Below, piece after piece: positions 5,718 to 12,713 of a stretch of 12,748 nt of DNA. Made by a program: the position numbers and the translations under genes. The stretch comes from CAYRDK01 sp043819345. Its GTDB lineage: Bacteria > Omnitrophota > Gorgyraeia > Velamenicoccales > Velamenicoccaceae. The stretch spans positions 1-12,748 of the forward strand of contig JBDREX010000061.1 of NCBI GenBank assembly GCA_043819345.1. The letters are read 5' to 3'. The notes beneath the pieces are model-generated. The model saw only the letters and a list, made by a program, of their open reading frames with translations. It did not search any database and was not told the origin of the DNA. Each line of letters opens with the position of its first letter. Position 1 is the stretch's first letter.

Positions 5718-6647
5718 TTAAACCAAAAGCGCTTTTACAGCAGCTACAATATCTGAAGATAAAAGCTGATATTCTTTCAAAAGGTCCGCCTCTTCACCAG
5801 ATTGACCAAATCTATTTTTTACACCTATTTTTAAAATTTTCGCTGGACACTCTTCAGAAAGAGCTTCCGCAACGGCTGACGCCAATCCTCCAACAATAGA
5901 ATGTTCCTCGCAAACTACAAATCCTTTTGTTTTTTTGGCCTGTTCAACCAATAAAGGCACGTCCATGGGCTTAACAGAGGGCATATTAATGACGCAAGCA
6001 GATATATTCTTTTCCTTCAAAGCCTTTGCCGCTGCCATGGCCTGATGAACCATGATACCACAAGCAACGATAGTAACATCTTTTCCTTCCTGCAAAATAT
6101 AACCTTTACCAACAACAAACTCTCTGTCTTGTTCAATCGTTTCAACTTTCGCCCTTCCAAGCCTGATATAAAAAGGGCCCGGGGTCTGAAAAGCGGTTAA
6201 TACCGCCTGACGTGTCTGTGGGCCATCACATGGCACAAGAACTCTCATGTTAGGAATAACGCGCATAATCGCGATATCCTCCAGCGCCTGATGGCTTGCG
6301 CCATCCGGGCCAACAGTAATCCCGGCATGAGAAGCAACAATCTTAACATTTAGATTGCCATAACAAATCGTATTCCTTACCTGATCCCAAGCACGCCCAG
6401 CAGCAAACATTGCAAATGTGGAAGCAAAGACAACTTTTCCACAGCTAGCTAAACCAGCAGCTGTCGCCATCATATTCTGTTCAGCCACACCAAAATTCAA
6501 AAATCTCTCAGGAAATTTCTGAGCGAAAAGACGCGTACGGGTAGAGCCTGATAAATCAGCATCAAGCACAACAACATCTGAGCTCTTTTGGCCCAGCTCA
6601 ACTAAAGTCTTGCCATAAACGTCCCTAGCATAAAGCATTTCGCCCAT
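5718..6647 (-). CDS. Transketolase, C-terminal half (pyrimidine-binding and C domains)
   Basis: This is the second subunit of a two-gene transketolase, which moves two-carbon ketol units between sugar phosphates using thiamine diphosphate. The protein has 309 residues. The Pyr domain contains FGVAEQNMMATAAGLA, in which the Glu activates the thiamine aminopyrimidine ring, then a FAMFAAGRAWDQVRN helix and SHAGITVGPDGASHQ. The C-terminal transketolase domain begins at about residue 185 (VTIVACGIMVHQA) and contains EEHSIVGGL. The gene starts 3 bases after the stop of the N-half gene with a GAAGG site overlapping that stop, so the two chains are almost certainly made together. A 1-deoxyxylulose-5-phosphate synthase is less likely because that enzyme is normally one chain with different motifs. 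The actual sugar substrates cannot be read from sequence. Confidence 0.93.
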   Translation of the reverse strand: MGEMLYARDVYGKTLVELGQKSSDVVVLDADLSGSTRTRLFAQKFPERFLNFGVAEQNMMATAAGLASCGKVVFASTFAMFAAGRAWDQVRNTICYGNLNVKIVASHAGITVGPDGASHQALEDIAIMRVIPNMRVLVPCDGPQTRQAVLTAFQTPGPFYIRLGRAKVETIEQDREFVVGKGYILQEGKDVTIVACGIMVHQAMAAAKALKEKNISACVINMPSVKPMDVPLLVEQAKKTKGFVVCEEHSIVGGLASAVAEALSEECPAKILKIGVKNRFGQSGEEADLLKEYQLLSSDIVAAVKALLV

Positions 6648-6650
6648 TTT

Positions 6651-7484
6651 TTAAACCTTCTTCCTTCCGAATTCTTTCATGGCAATCTCTGTTTCAGCCT
6701 GCGTCGGCGCCCGACCATGAAAATCAGCTATATTCTCCATAAAAGAAACACCTTTTCCCTTTATCGTTTTTGCAATAATAATTGTGGGTTTGCGTTTAAT
6801 TTTTTTTGCCGCATCAAAAGCTTTAAGAATCGCGCCAATATTATGACCATCAATCTCAATCACATGCCATCCAAATCCTGTCCACTTCTGTGCCAAAGGC
6901 TCAAGAGCCATGACATCACTCACGCGGCCATCTATCTGAAAACCGTTATAATCCAATATGGCACAAAGATTATCACATTTGTAGTGAGCACTCGCCATGG
7001 CTGCTTCCCAAATATTACCCTCCTGGATTTCGCCATCACCCATAAGACAATAGACACGATAATCTTTTTTATCCAACTTCGCTGCTAAACTCATTCCTAG
7101 AGCCACAGACAGCCCCTGGCCCAACGAACCACTGCAAACTTCAATACCAGGCGTATGTCTATCTGGATGCCCCTGAAGCATAGCGCCAAATTTTCTCAAA
7201 CTCATCAGTTCGGATTTAGAAAAATACCCCATTTCTGCCAAGACAGCGTAAAGAACCGGACAACAATGCCCTTTCGAAAGGTGAAAACGATCCCTGTCAG
7301 ACCAATCTGGACGAGAAGGATCATGGCGCATAACAGAAAAATATAAACACGTTAAAATATCCGCACTAGACAATGACCCTCCCGGATGCCCGGAACCAGC
7401 ACGAGCCAACATCTCAACAATCATGATACGAATATCTTTCGCTTTTTGCTCTAACTCAGAAATTTTCTTGGAATCTAACATCAT
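6651..7484 (-). CDS. Transketolase, N-terminal half (thiamine-diphosphate-binding domain)
   Basis: This is the PP domain subunit of the split transketolase, 277 residues. It shows AGSGHPGG (29-36, substrate-contacting His33), FHLSKGH, GSLGQGLSVALGMSLAAK, and the thiamine-diphosphate motif GDGEIQEGNIWEAAM followed by the YNGFQIDG segment that closes it. The two-subunit arrangement is common in archaea and many anaerobic bacteria, where single-chain Tkt is absent. The start overlaps the end of the TPR lipoprotein gene at ATGATG (the TGA stop is embedded), so translation is coupled; the second ATG, one codon on, is equally possible. No other pentose-phosphate gene lies nearby. Together with the C-half gene it would feed ribose 5-phosphate to prs, which is a pathway link rather than proven coregulation. 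Confidence 0.93.
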   Translation of the reverse strand: MMLDSKKISELEQKAKDIRIMIVEMLARAGSGHPGGSLSSADILTCLYFSVMRHDPSRPDWSDRDRFHLSKGHCCPVLYAVLAEMGYFSKSELMSLRKFGAMLQGHPDRHTPGIEVCSGSLGQGLSVALGMSLAAKLDKKDYRVYCLMGDGEIQEGNIWEAAMASAHYKCDNLCAILDYNGFQIDGRVSDVMALEPLAQKWTGFGWHVIEIDGHNIGAILKAFDAAKKIKRKPTIIIAKTIKGKGVSFMENIADFHGRAPTQAETEIAMKEFGRKKV

Positions 7485-8455
7485 CGTTTTTGCTCTTCTT
7501 TTTTTAAAAAATCACGTATATTTTTTTGTGTAGGATCCAATCTTAAGGATGCTTTCCATGCTTGACAAGCTTCTGACATCATATTTTTAGCCGCATATGC
7601 CTGACCCAGGTGATTCAATATCTCCGGATCAAATGTCAACTTTGAAGCTTTTTCTAAATACAAGATGGCTTGATCAAAATCACCCATCTTAAAATAAATC
7701 CACCCTAATGTGTCTATGTAGGCGCCATTCGATGGATCTAACTCTACCGCTGTCTCCGCTAGCATAAGGGCCTGCGGCAAATTTATTCCCTCTTCGCTAT
7801 AAAGATAGGCCAAGTCATTCTTAGCTTCTCCATCTAAAGGATAATTCTCGATAATTGCTTGATAGCCCGATATAGCAGCTTCTATATCGCTTTCCTGCAA
7901 ATCAATTGCTACCAAAAAATACAGGCCCATTTGATTCAAAGGATCAAGCTTTAAAATCTCTCCACACTGATACCGAGCCTGCGGAATATTTCCACGCAAA
8001 AAATAAAGCTGAGACAAAATACGCCTCAGCTCAATATTCTGCAATCTATGATCAAGCCTGCTTTTCAAAAGATGCTCAAACTGCTCAATAGCTTTCTCAT
8101 AACTATTGAGCTGCACGTAGAGCAAGGCAAGAATATATCGCGCGTCATCTTGTTGTGGCGCCGATGAAAGAACTTTTTTAAGTTCGCCGGCCGCCTGTGT
8201 ATATTTTTCCAGCTTAATCAAATCAAACGCCAGATGAAGATGTAATTCTGAGGCTGTTTGATCATAATCTTGAGCTCGCCGATAATAAGAAGCCGCCTCT
8301 TCGAAATGACCTAAACGATCACTGACAAGGCCATTTAAAAAATTGCTATACGATCGCGACAATTTCTTAATCGAGTGAGTCTTAGACGCACAAGAACATA
8401 ATAAAAACAGCGCTGCAAAACTCAAAAAAAGAATTGCATGCTTTTTATCAGACAT
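7481..8455 (-). CDS. TPR-repeat lipoprotein
   Basis: This is a 324-residue tetratricopeptide protein with a lipoprotein signal. Residues 1-21 form a short charged N-terminus and hydrophobic stretch ending in the lipobox LCSC, with Cys22 as the likely lipidated residue; Cys at the -2 position is unusual but tolerated. From about residue 38 onward, successive 34-residue helix pairs follow with typical A-x-x-x-Y/F and Y/F-x-x-A-I patterns, for example GHFEEAASYYRRA, NSYEKAIEQFEH, NIPQARYQCGEILKLDP and GDFDQAILYLEKA; I count roughly seven or eight units. TPR lipoproteins of this kind act as scaffolds at the outer or inner membrane. The specific partner is unknown. The stop codon overlaps the transketolase N-half start, so the genes are cotranscribed although no functional link is obvious. 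Confidence 0.85.
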   Translation of the reverse strand: MSDKKHAILFLSFAALFLLCSCASKTHSIKKLSRSYSNFLNGLVSDRLGHFEEAASYYRRAQDYDQTASELHLHLAFDLIKLEKYTQAAGELKKVLSSAPQQDDARYILALLYVQLNSYEKAIEQFEHLLKSRLDHRLQNIELRRILSQLYFLRGNIPQARYQCGEILKLDPLNQMGLYFLVAIDLQESDIEAAISGYQAIIENYPLDGEAKNDLAYLYSEEGINLPQALMLAETAVELDPSNGAYIDTLGWIYFKMGDFDQAILYLEKASKLTFDPEILNHLGQAYAAKNMMSEACQAWKASLRLDPTQKNIRDFLKKEEQKR

Positions 8456-8503
8456 TAAAACCTATCTTTTCGAATAATCAAAAGATTAAGAAATTAAAAC
8501 TTC

Positions 8504-8605
8504 TTATCCCCAATCACGTTTCTTAAGATGCCTGAGCTTCCGACGCATCTTTTTCCTTTTATGCGTCTTAATTTTTCTTCGTTTTCGTTTTCTTCCGCAT
8601 GGCAT
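8504..8605 (-). CDS. 33-residue basic ribosomal protein of the bS22/mS38 (AURKAIP1/COX24) type
   Basis: This small gene is read from the ATG at 8605-8603 to TAA at 8504-8506. The peptide begins MPCGRKRKRRKIKTHKRKK and continues MRRKLRHLKKRDWG; about 20 of 33 residues are Lys, Arg or His. The pattern KRKRRKIxTHKRKKxxRKxRHxKK is that of the bacterial AURKAIP1/COX24-domain proteins, related to mycobacterial bS22 and mitochondrial mS38, which lie near the decoding centre of the small subunit. A perfect TAAGGAG site sits 8 nt before the ATG, preceded by the leader hairpin shared with rplY. It lies 54 bases after hisG and 48 bases before the TPR gene. Family membership is from memory of the motif; ribosome binding is inferred. 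Confidence 0.82.
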   Translation of the reverse strand: MPCGRKRKRRKIKTHKRKKMRRKLRHLKKRDWG

Positions 8606-8613
8606 AAATTCTG

Positions 8614-8640
8614 CTCCTTAACATTGCCTTTTTTGAAGGC
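8614..8640 (-). promoter_or_regulatory. Leader hairpin of the bS22-like gene
   Basis: On the minus strand a 5-bp hairpin (GCCTT, loop CAAAA, AAGGC; 8626-8640) is followed by AATGTTAAGGAG, the ribosome-binding site. The 16-nt block 8614-8629 is identical to 1407-1422 in front of rplY, while the left stem arm and loop differ. Both genes encode ribosomal proteins. Confidence 0.5.
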
Positions 8641-8659
8641 TTATTGTATATCTATGTAT

Positions 8660-9547
8660 TTACTGAATCAACTTATTCAGTGAATATTCGATAATCCCTT
8701 CCGCGCCTGCTTCTTTTAATTCAGGAATAATTTTACGCACAAGATTTTCTTCAATAACAGTTTCTACGGCAACCCATTTTTTGTCAGATAATGCCGATAT
8801 TGTTGGTTGTCTAAGCGCCGGAAGAATACTTAACAACGCATCCAACTTTGCCTGGATCACATTCATTTTCAAACCAACCTTACCTTCTGCCTCAATAGCG
8901 CCTCTCAACAACAATGCCATCTGATCTATCTTCCTTCTCTTCCAGCTATCCCGATAGGCAGCCTGATTAGCAATCAACTGTGTTGTTGAAGTGCAAATGG
9001 TGAGCATCTCTTTCAAATTATGCGCTCTTAGACTTGAACCTGTTTCCGTTAATTCTACAATCGCATCAACTAAGCCCGCAGCAACCTTAACCTCTGTTGC
9101 CCCCCAGCTAAATTCTACATCTGCTTTAACATTATTTTTTTTCAAAAAATCTTTCGTAACCTGCACAAGCTCCGTCGCTATCCTTTTCCCGGAAAGATCT
9201 TTAATACTTTTTATTTTTGAATCGGCAACAACAGCCAAAACCCATCGAACCGGATTCATGCTCTGTTTAGCATAAGTTAATTCAGCAACCTTTTTAACAT
9301 CAGACTTATTTTCCAAAATCCAATCATTACCCGTGATGCCACAATCTAAGACGCCCTCTTGAACATAACGCGACATCTCCTGCGCCCTAAGCATAACAGG
9401 CTCAATTTCTGCATCGTCTATGCTTGGAATGTAAGAACGTGAACGAATGCTGACATTATAGCCAGCCTTTGACAACATTTTTAATGTCGCCTCACACAGG
9501 CTTCCTTTTGGAATACCAAATCTTATTTTTTTAGACACAACTGCCAT
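8660..9547 (-). CDS. hisG: ATP phosphoribosyltransferase, long (regulated) form
   Basis: The product catalyses the committed step of histidine synthesis, joining ATP and PRPP to form phosphoribosyl-ATP. From the ATG the protein has 295 residues, which fits the long hexameric HisG that needs no HisZ. Visible are IRFGIPKGSLCEATLKML at the N-terminus, DCGITGNDW, the PRPP-binding region ELTETGSSLRAHNLK, and the C-terminal ACT-like regulatory domain opening with GLKMNV, which mediates feedback inhibition by histidine. I chose the ATG at 9547-9545, with AAAGG 9 nt upstream; an in-frame TTG at 9556 would add three residues and has AAGGA 10 nt before it. A good promoter lies about 100 bases upstream. 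No other his gene is present nearby, so the pathway is scattered in this genome. Confidence 0.95.
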   Translation of the reverse strand: MAVVSKKIRFGIPKGSLCEATLKMLSKAGYNVSIRSRSYIPSIDDAEIEPVMLRAQEMSRYVQEGVLDCGITGNDWILENKSDVKKVAELTYAKQSMNPVRWVLAVVADSKIKSIKDLSGKRIATELVQVTKDFLKKNNVKADVEFSWGATEVKVAAGLVDAIVELTETGSSLRAHNLKEMLTICTSTTQLIANQAAYRDSWKRRKIDQMALLLRGAIEAEGKVGLKMNVIQAKLDALLSILPALRQPTISALSDKKWVAVETVIEENLVRKIIPELKEAGAEGIIEYSLNKLIQ

Positions 9548-9645
9548 ATTTTCCAACCTTTTCTTATCCTTAAATCTCCATCATTCTTCACAAAAGAAAT
9601 TGGGCCAGGATATACAATATATATTTGTGCTCTCAATCGGGCGTC

Positions 9646-9674
9646 ATTATACAGTTGAAAATATGCTTTGTAAA
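9646..9674 (-). promoter_or_regulatory. Sigma70-type promoter for hisG
   Basis: On the minus strand TTTACA (9669-9674) and a perfect TATAAT (9646-9651) are separated by 17 nt. Transcription would start near 9639, giving a leader of about 90 nt before hisG. The leader contains an AT-rich alternating stretch (9611-9626) but no His-codon-rich leader peptide that would suggest attenuation. Confidence 0.7.
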
Positions 9675-9708
9675 GCAAAAGTTAGCCTTCTTAAATCTAA
9701 CTAAAGGG

Positions 9709-9736
9709 TTGCAAGCAAAAACCATAGTGGTAAAAT
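9709..9736 (+). promoter_or_regulatory. Sigma70-type promoter for the foldase gene
   Basis: TTGCAA (9709-9714) and TAAAAT (9731-9736) are separated by 16 nt on the plus strand. Transcription would start near 9743 and give a leader of about 98 nt. The -35 box is 34 bases from the -35 box of the divergent hisG promoter, so the two may influence each other. Confidence 0.55.
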
Positions 9737-9770
9737 AGGATTCCAAAAGAAGCGTAAAAAAGATACCCGT

Positions 9771-9815
9771 GCGCCTTATGGCGCTTAAATAATGCCGGTT
9801 TTGCTCTAACAAAAC
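9771..9815 (+). promoter_or_regulatory. Two hairpins in the foldase 5' leader
   Basis: GCGCC/GGCGC with loop TTAT (9771-9784) and GTTTTG/CAAAAC with loop CTCTAA (9798-9815) lie between the proposed start site and the AGAGGA ribosome-binding site. I do not recognise a known riboswitch; the stems are short and may only stabilise the mRNA. Confidence 0.35.
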
Positions 9816-9840
9816 AAGAAAAAGGAAAGAGGACCATATC

Positions 9841-11319
9841 ATGCTCAAACTCTTAAGAAGAAAAAATGTCACAAAAAAAATATTTTATGTACTGGCAGCC
9901 ATTATCATCCCAGCCTTTGTCATATGGGGTTCCGCCAGTGTTATGCAAAAAGACAAAACGCCTCCCTATGCAGGCGTAATTTTCGGAGAAAAAGTCAGTT
10001 TTGACGATTTTCGCCGTACGATGGCAGCCTGGAAAATCCAACTCATGCTGCAATATGGCGAAAAAACCAATGAAATCATTAACGCTTTTTTTAATCCTGT
10101 CGAAGCAACCTGGGATAGGCTCATTCTGTTGCACGAAGTCAAAAAACGCAAAATTAAAATTGATAACAAAGAAATTGTCGATGCTATCACCAAATTTCCT
10201 TTCCTACAGAAAGACGGAATCTTTGACCCACAGGCATACGCTCTTTTCCTTAAATATTCACTGAATATTTCAGCGAGAATTTTTGAGGAAGAATTACGCC
10301 AAAACATTGCTATGGGAAAAATTTTTACGCAAACGACAAAAGACATCACCGTATCTGAAGATGAAATACAACAGGCCTATTTGGATCAAAATGAACAAAC
10401 ACGCGTTAAGTATGTTTTTTTTCCTGCGAATGGATACAAAGAAAAAGTCACAATACAAGATGACGAACTTAAAACATTTTACGAAAACTCCAAAGAAGAG
10501 TTTAGAATTCCACCAAAGATTAATGTCGAATACTTAATGGTAAAATTTGACGAGCAAACTAGCGCTGCATTTAAAGAAACCGCGCGAGAAAAAATGAAAC
10601 AGGCCCAAACACTCGCCAAAAAGCAAAGCTTTGAGGAAATCGCAAAAAAATTAATCCTGGAAAATCAGGAGACGGGTTTCTTCAGCCTCAACGACCCTAT
10701 CCCAACCTTGGGTTGGATGCCTCAACTAGGCCCTGTTCTGTTTGATTTATCTGTCCAGGAAACCAGTCAGGTCATTGAACTTGACCGAGGAGGCATTTTT
10801 CTTTTTAAGCTCCTTGAAAAAAAAGAAGCCTATCTTCCTGAATTTAAAGAAGCCAAGGAAAAAGCTGTCGAACTCCTAAAAAATAAAAAATCGAAAGAAA
10901 TCGCACATAGCAAAGCCATAGAATTTATAAAGAAAGCAACGGCCTCTGACGCTAATTTTGACAAAACAGCAGAAGACCTCGACATAAAAACAAAAGAAAC
11001 TCCTCTGTTCTCCAGGTCATCTTACGTTTCAGAACTCGGTATGGCGGGACCTCTTAAAGAAACCGCTTTTAAACTCCATAAAGATGAGGTCGCTGGTAAC
11101 CCGATCGAACTTGAGCAGGGATATTATTGCATCCAATCTATAGAAACAATAAATATTGATGAAGAAAAATATAGAAAGGAAAAGGAAGCTTTCGCGCAGC
11201 AATTACTAGATCAAAAAAAGAACAAAGCATTTTCGGATTTTTTCGAAGAATTGAAAAAACAGGCACACCTGATAAATTATATAGACGGTACCACCCAAAA
11301 AAATGGAAAGCGCCTTTAG
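9841..11319 (+). CDS. SurA/PpiD-like membrane-anchored peptidyl-prolyl isomerase
   Basis: This is a 492-residue envelope foldase. A short basic N-terminus (LLRRKNVTKK) is followed by one membrane segment at about 14-32 (IFYVLAAIIIPAFVIW), giving a PpiD-like topology with the bulk outside the cytoplasm. Residues about 45-215 form a SurA_N-type chaperone region, with VIFGEKVSFDDFRRTM and the DGIFDPQAYALFL motif. Residues about 224-325 resemble a parvulin domain (FEEIAKKL, then TLGWMPQLGPVLFDL, then VIELDRGGIFLFKLLE), and a weaker second parvulin-like part may lie further on (FSRSSYVSELGMAGPLKETAF, shortened here to its core idea). Isomerase activity is not certain because several catalytic positions look weakly conserved. 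An AGAGGA site lies 9 nt before the ATG. It is the only plus-strand gene, transcribed divergently from hisG and convergently with the radical SAM gene. Confidence 0.82.
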   Translation: MLKLLRRKNVTKKIFYVLAAIIIPAFVIWGSASVMQKDKTPPYAGVIFGEKVSFDDFRRTMAAWKIQLMLQYGEKTNEIINAFFNPVEATWDRLILLHEVKKRKIKIDNKEIVDAITKFPFLQKDGIFDPQAYALFLKYSLNISARIFEEELRQNIAMGKIFTQTTKDITVSEDEIQQAYLDQNEQTRVKYVFFPANGYKEKVTIQDDELKTFYENSKEEFRIPPKINVEYLMVKFDEQTSAAFKETAREKMKQAQTLAKKQSFEEIAKKLILENQETGFFSLNDPIPTLGWMPQLGPVLFDLSVQETSQVIELDRGGIFLFKLLEKKEAYLPEFKEAKEKAVELLKNKKSKEIAHSKAIEFIKKATASDANFDKTAEDLDIKTKETPLFSRSSYVSELGMAGPLKETAFKLHKDEVAGNPIELEQGYYCIQSIETINIDEEKYRKEKEAFAQQLLDQKKNKAFSDFFEELKKQAHLINYIDGTTQKNGKRL

Positions 11320-11363
11320 AAAATATGCCTTCTATCTAAATATTTCCAAGATAGACATATTTT
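11320..11363. terminator. Bidirectional hairpin between convergent genes
   Basis: On plus, AAAATATG (11320-11327) pairs with CATATTTT (11356-11363) and CTATCT (11332-11337) pairs with AGATAG (11349-11354), with small internal loops. The A-rich and T-rich flanks supply a U tract in both directions. It starts directly after the foldase stop codon and contains the stop codon of the radical SAM gene, so it probably ends both transcripts. Confidence 0.6.
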
Positions 11364-12187
11364 AATTTTTGCAGGGCAATCTTTTGCGCCCTTAAAAGCG
11401 TTTCTTTCGGCGTAGGTGGAAGGGTCATCTTATAACACGGAAAATAACGAGAAAAGTGCAGCGGCACTGCAGGGCCCAGATTGTCATAAATCCAACCTAC
11501 AAGATCCGTCAAATCCTGATCACTGTCGTTGAGAGTTGGAACAATCAGGTTTGTCAGCTCCACATGGCAGCTCTTTTTCGCCAACTTAATTGTCTCAAGC
11601 ACAGGGTTCAGGCGGCCATGACAAATCTTCTGATAAAAATCATCCTGAATAGATTTTAGATCAATATTCATGGCATCAATGAAAGGAAGGATTTTTTCCA
11701 GCGGAGCAAGATTAACAAAACCATTGGTCACGAGAACATTATCCAAACCAGCCTTTTTCCCCAATTGCGCAGCTTCATAAACATACTCATACCAAATAAA
11801 AGGCTCATTATAAGTATAAGCGATACCAAAAGAATGCAATTCAGAAGCTTTGGTTACAAGATCCGCGCACGACATAAATTCCGTTGCAGAATTTACGTCT
11901 TTCGAGATATTCCAGTTCTGACAAAAACGACACGCAAAATTACAGCCAACAGTGCCAACGGAAAGAATGCGTTCACCTGGATGAAAATGATATAGCGGTT
12001 TTTTTTCGATAGGATCCAATGCTAAGGAAGAAATATTGCCATAATTAGCAGTATAAAGCGTGCCACCTTTGTTGATCCGAACTCCGCAAATACCAGTTTG
12101 CCCATCACAAATATGGCAAAAATGCGGACACAATAAACATTCTACCATATCTTCTTTAATCTTCTTGTAAAACAGAGCTTCTTTCAT
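11336..12187 (-). CDS. AmmeMemoRadiSam-type radical SAM enzyme, short form
   Basis: This is a radical S-adenosylmethionine enzyme related to pyruvate formate-lyase activases, of the family whose genes occur with or are fused to MEMO1 and AMMECR1 domains; its substrate is unknown. It has 283 residues. The N-terminus has a cysteine cluster (C17, C20, C24, C27, C34) and the DPIEKKPLYHFHPG segment. The [4Fe-4S]-SAM motif CNFACRFC has Cys82, Cys86 and Cys89. It ends at LKYVYLGNI, where, from memory, relatives continue about 45 residues with further CxxC pairs. No frame beyond the stop restores them. The ATG is preceded by GGTGAGG at 13 nt; a four-codon reading frame (12198-12184) whose TGA overlaps the start lies between. 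No MEMO1 or AMMECR1 partner is visible in the window. Confidence 0.88.
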   Translation of the reverse strand: MKEALFYKKIKEDMVECLLCPHFCHICDGQTGICGVRINKGGTLYTANYGNISSLALDPIEKKPLYHFHPGERILSVGTVGCNFACRFCQNWNISKDVNSATEFMSCADLVTKASELHSFGIAYTYNEPFIWYEYVYEAAQLGKKAGLDNVLVTNGFVNLAPLEKILPFIDAMNIDLKSIQDDFYQKICHGRLNPVLETIKLAKKSCHVELTNLIVPTLNDSDQDLTDLVGWIYDNLGPAVPLHFSRYFPCYKMTLPPTPKETLLRAQKIALQKLKYVYLGNI

Positions 12188-12245
12188 AGAGAACTCATCG
12201 CCTCACCTTTAGCAAACAACCTCTCAGACACAAGCCCCAAAAAGT

Positions 12246-12281
12246 GAAAAAACGCCACCTGTAAAAAATAAACAGGTGGCG
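12246..12281 (-). terminator. Intrinsic terminator of the ferredoxin gene
   Basis: On the minus strand CGCCACCTGT (12281-12272) pairs perfectly with ACAGGTGGCG (12262-12253) over a 9-nt loop, followed by TTTTTT (12252-12247). It begins 11 nt after the ferredoxin stop codon. There is no U tract on the plus side, so it is one-directional, and it separates the ferredoxin from the radical SAM gene. Confidence 0.88.
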
Positions 12282-12292
12282 CTCATCACATC

Positions 12293-12475
12293 TTATTCAA
12301 CAATAATCGCATTCACAGGGCACTGATCCGCAACTTCCTTAAGATCACAGCCACAATTCGCATTTGCCTTCACGTGAGCTACACCATCATCTTTCATTTC
12401 AAAAACATCCGGACAATTCTGTTCACAAAGCCCACATCCCACACACAATGCCGCATCAACAGTAACTTTTGCCAT
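12293..12475 (-). CDS. Small ferredoxin, single [4Fe-4S] type
   Basis: This is a 60-residue acidic electron carrier. The cluster motif CVGCGLCEQNCP places Cys11, Cys14 and Cys17, with the distal ligand Cys52 in CPVNAI, as in the single-cluster ferredoxins of Thermotoga and Pyrococcus. Cys21 and either Cys41 or Cys43 in NCGC are left over and could form the disulfide known from those proteins; the extra third cysteine is unusual. The second half lacks a complete CxxCxxC, so a second cluster is unlikely. A strong AGGAGGGGG site lies close to the ATG, with the palindromic repeat just before it, and a strong terminator follows. It appears to be a single-gene unit. The redox partner is unknown; the nearby radical SAM enzyme needs a reductant but lies beyond the terminator. 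Confidence 0.93.
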   Translation of the reverse strand: MAKVTVDAALCVGCGLCEQNCPDVFEMKDDGVAHVKANANCGCDLKEVADQCPVNAIIVE

Positions 12476-12491
12476 TTCCCCCTCCTAAATG

Positions 12492-12540
12492 AGGCCTTAA
12501 CTTATGGAACAAAGTGAACATAAGTTAATAGGCCGAATTT
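12492..12540. repeat. 49-bp palindromic repeat, unit A1
   Basis: The unit carries a perfect 10-bp inverted repeat TTAACTTATG / CATAAGTTAA around a 12-nt loop, flanked by GGCC on both sides with TA bulged on the right. It is identical to 12620-12668. On the minus strand its GGCC arm ends 6 nt before the ferredoxin ribosome-binding site, so it forms the 3' end of that gene's leader. Confidence 0.9.
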
Positions 12541-12597
12541 ACTCCGCAGCATACTGAGGAAGATTCTTTGAATCTTCCCAGTGGTTATGCCAGGAGT
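12541..12597. repeat. Nested palindrome, unit B1
   Basis: There are four nested stems: ACTCC/GGAGT, GCAT/ATGC, ACTG/CAGT, and a perfect 9-bp GGAAGATTC/GAATCTTCC with loop TTT, with a single bulged A between the inner two stems and GGTT bulged on the right. About 22 base pairs lie within 57 bp. The core 12549-12583 recurs exactly at 12714-12748. Confidence 0.85.
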
Positions 12598-12619
12598 TAT
12601 GTTTATTCCCTGTTTTCAA

Positions 12620-12668
12620 AGGCCTTAACTTATGGAACAAAGTGAACATAAGTTAATAGGCCGAATTT
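12620..12668. repeat. 49-bp palindromic repeat, unit A2
   Basis: This is an exact copy of 12492-12540, 128 bp downstream, in the same orientation. The 22 bp between unit B1 and this copy (12598-12619) hold no recognisable feature. Confidence 0.9.
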
Positions 12669-12698
12669 CCGCCGTAGGCGGATCAGCCTTCGGCTGAT
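12668..12698. repeat. Two GC-rich triloop hairpins inserted in the second repeat set
   Basis: TCCGCC/GGCGGA with loop GTA (12668-12682) and ATCAGCC/GGCTGAT with loop TTC (12682-12698) abut each other. They lie where the first set has only ACTCCGCA between the A and B units, so the second set has gained or kept an extra module. Confidence 0.85.
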
Positions 12699-12713
12699 AC
12701 TCTTCCTTTTACT

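Noticed and set aside
5718..7484. The two transketolase-like genes as a split 1-deoxyxylulose-5-phosphate synthase
   Set aside because: The motifs in both halves follow the two-subunit transketolase pattern, and Dxs is normally a single chain; nearness to ispE is not sufficient evidence.
8662..8681. ACTGAAT/ATTCAGT hairpin at the end of hisG, resembling the ACTG-clamped family
   Set aside because: It lies mostly within the hisG coding end, is only 7 bp, lacks the flanking conserved bases, and has no U tract for a terminator; coincidence is the simplest reading.
9743..9840. Known riboswitch in the foldase leader
   Set aside because: The two short hairpins do not match any riboswitch core that I recognise.
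9633..9872. 79-codon minus-strand frame overlapping the foldase start
   Set aside because: It covers the promoter region and the foldase start codon, has no ribosome-binding site and no recognisable protein pattern.
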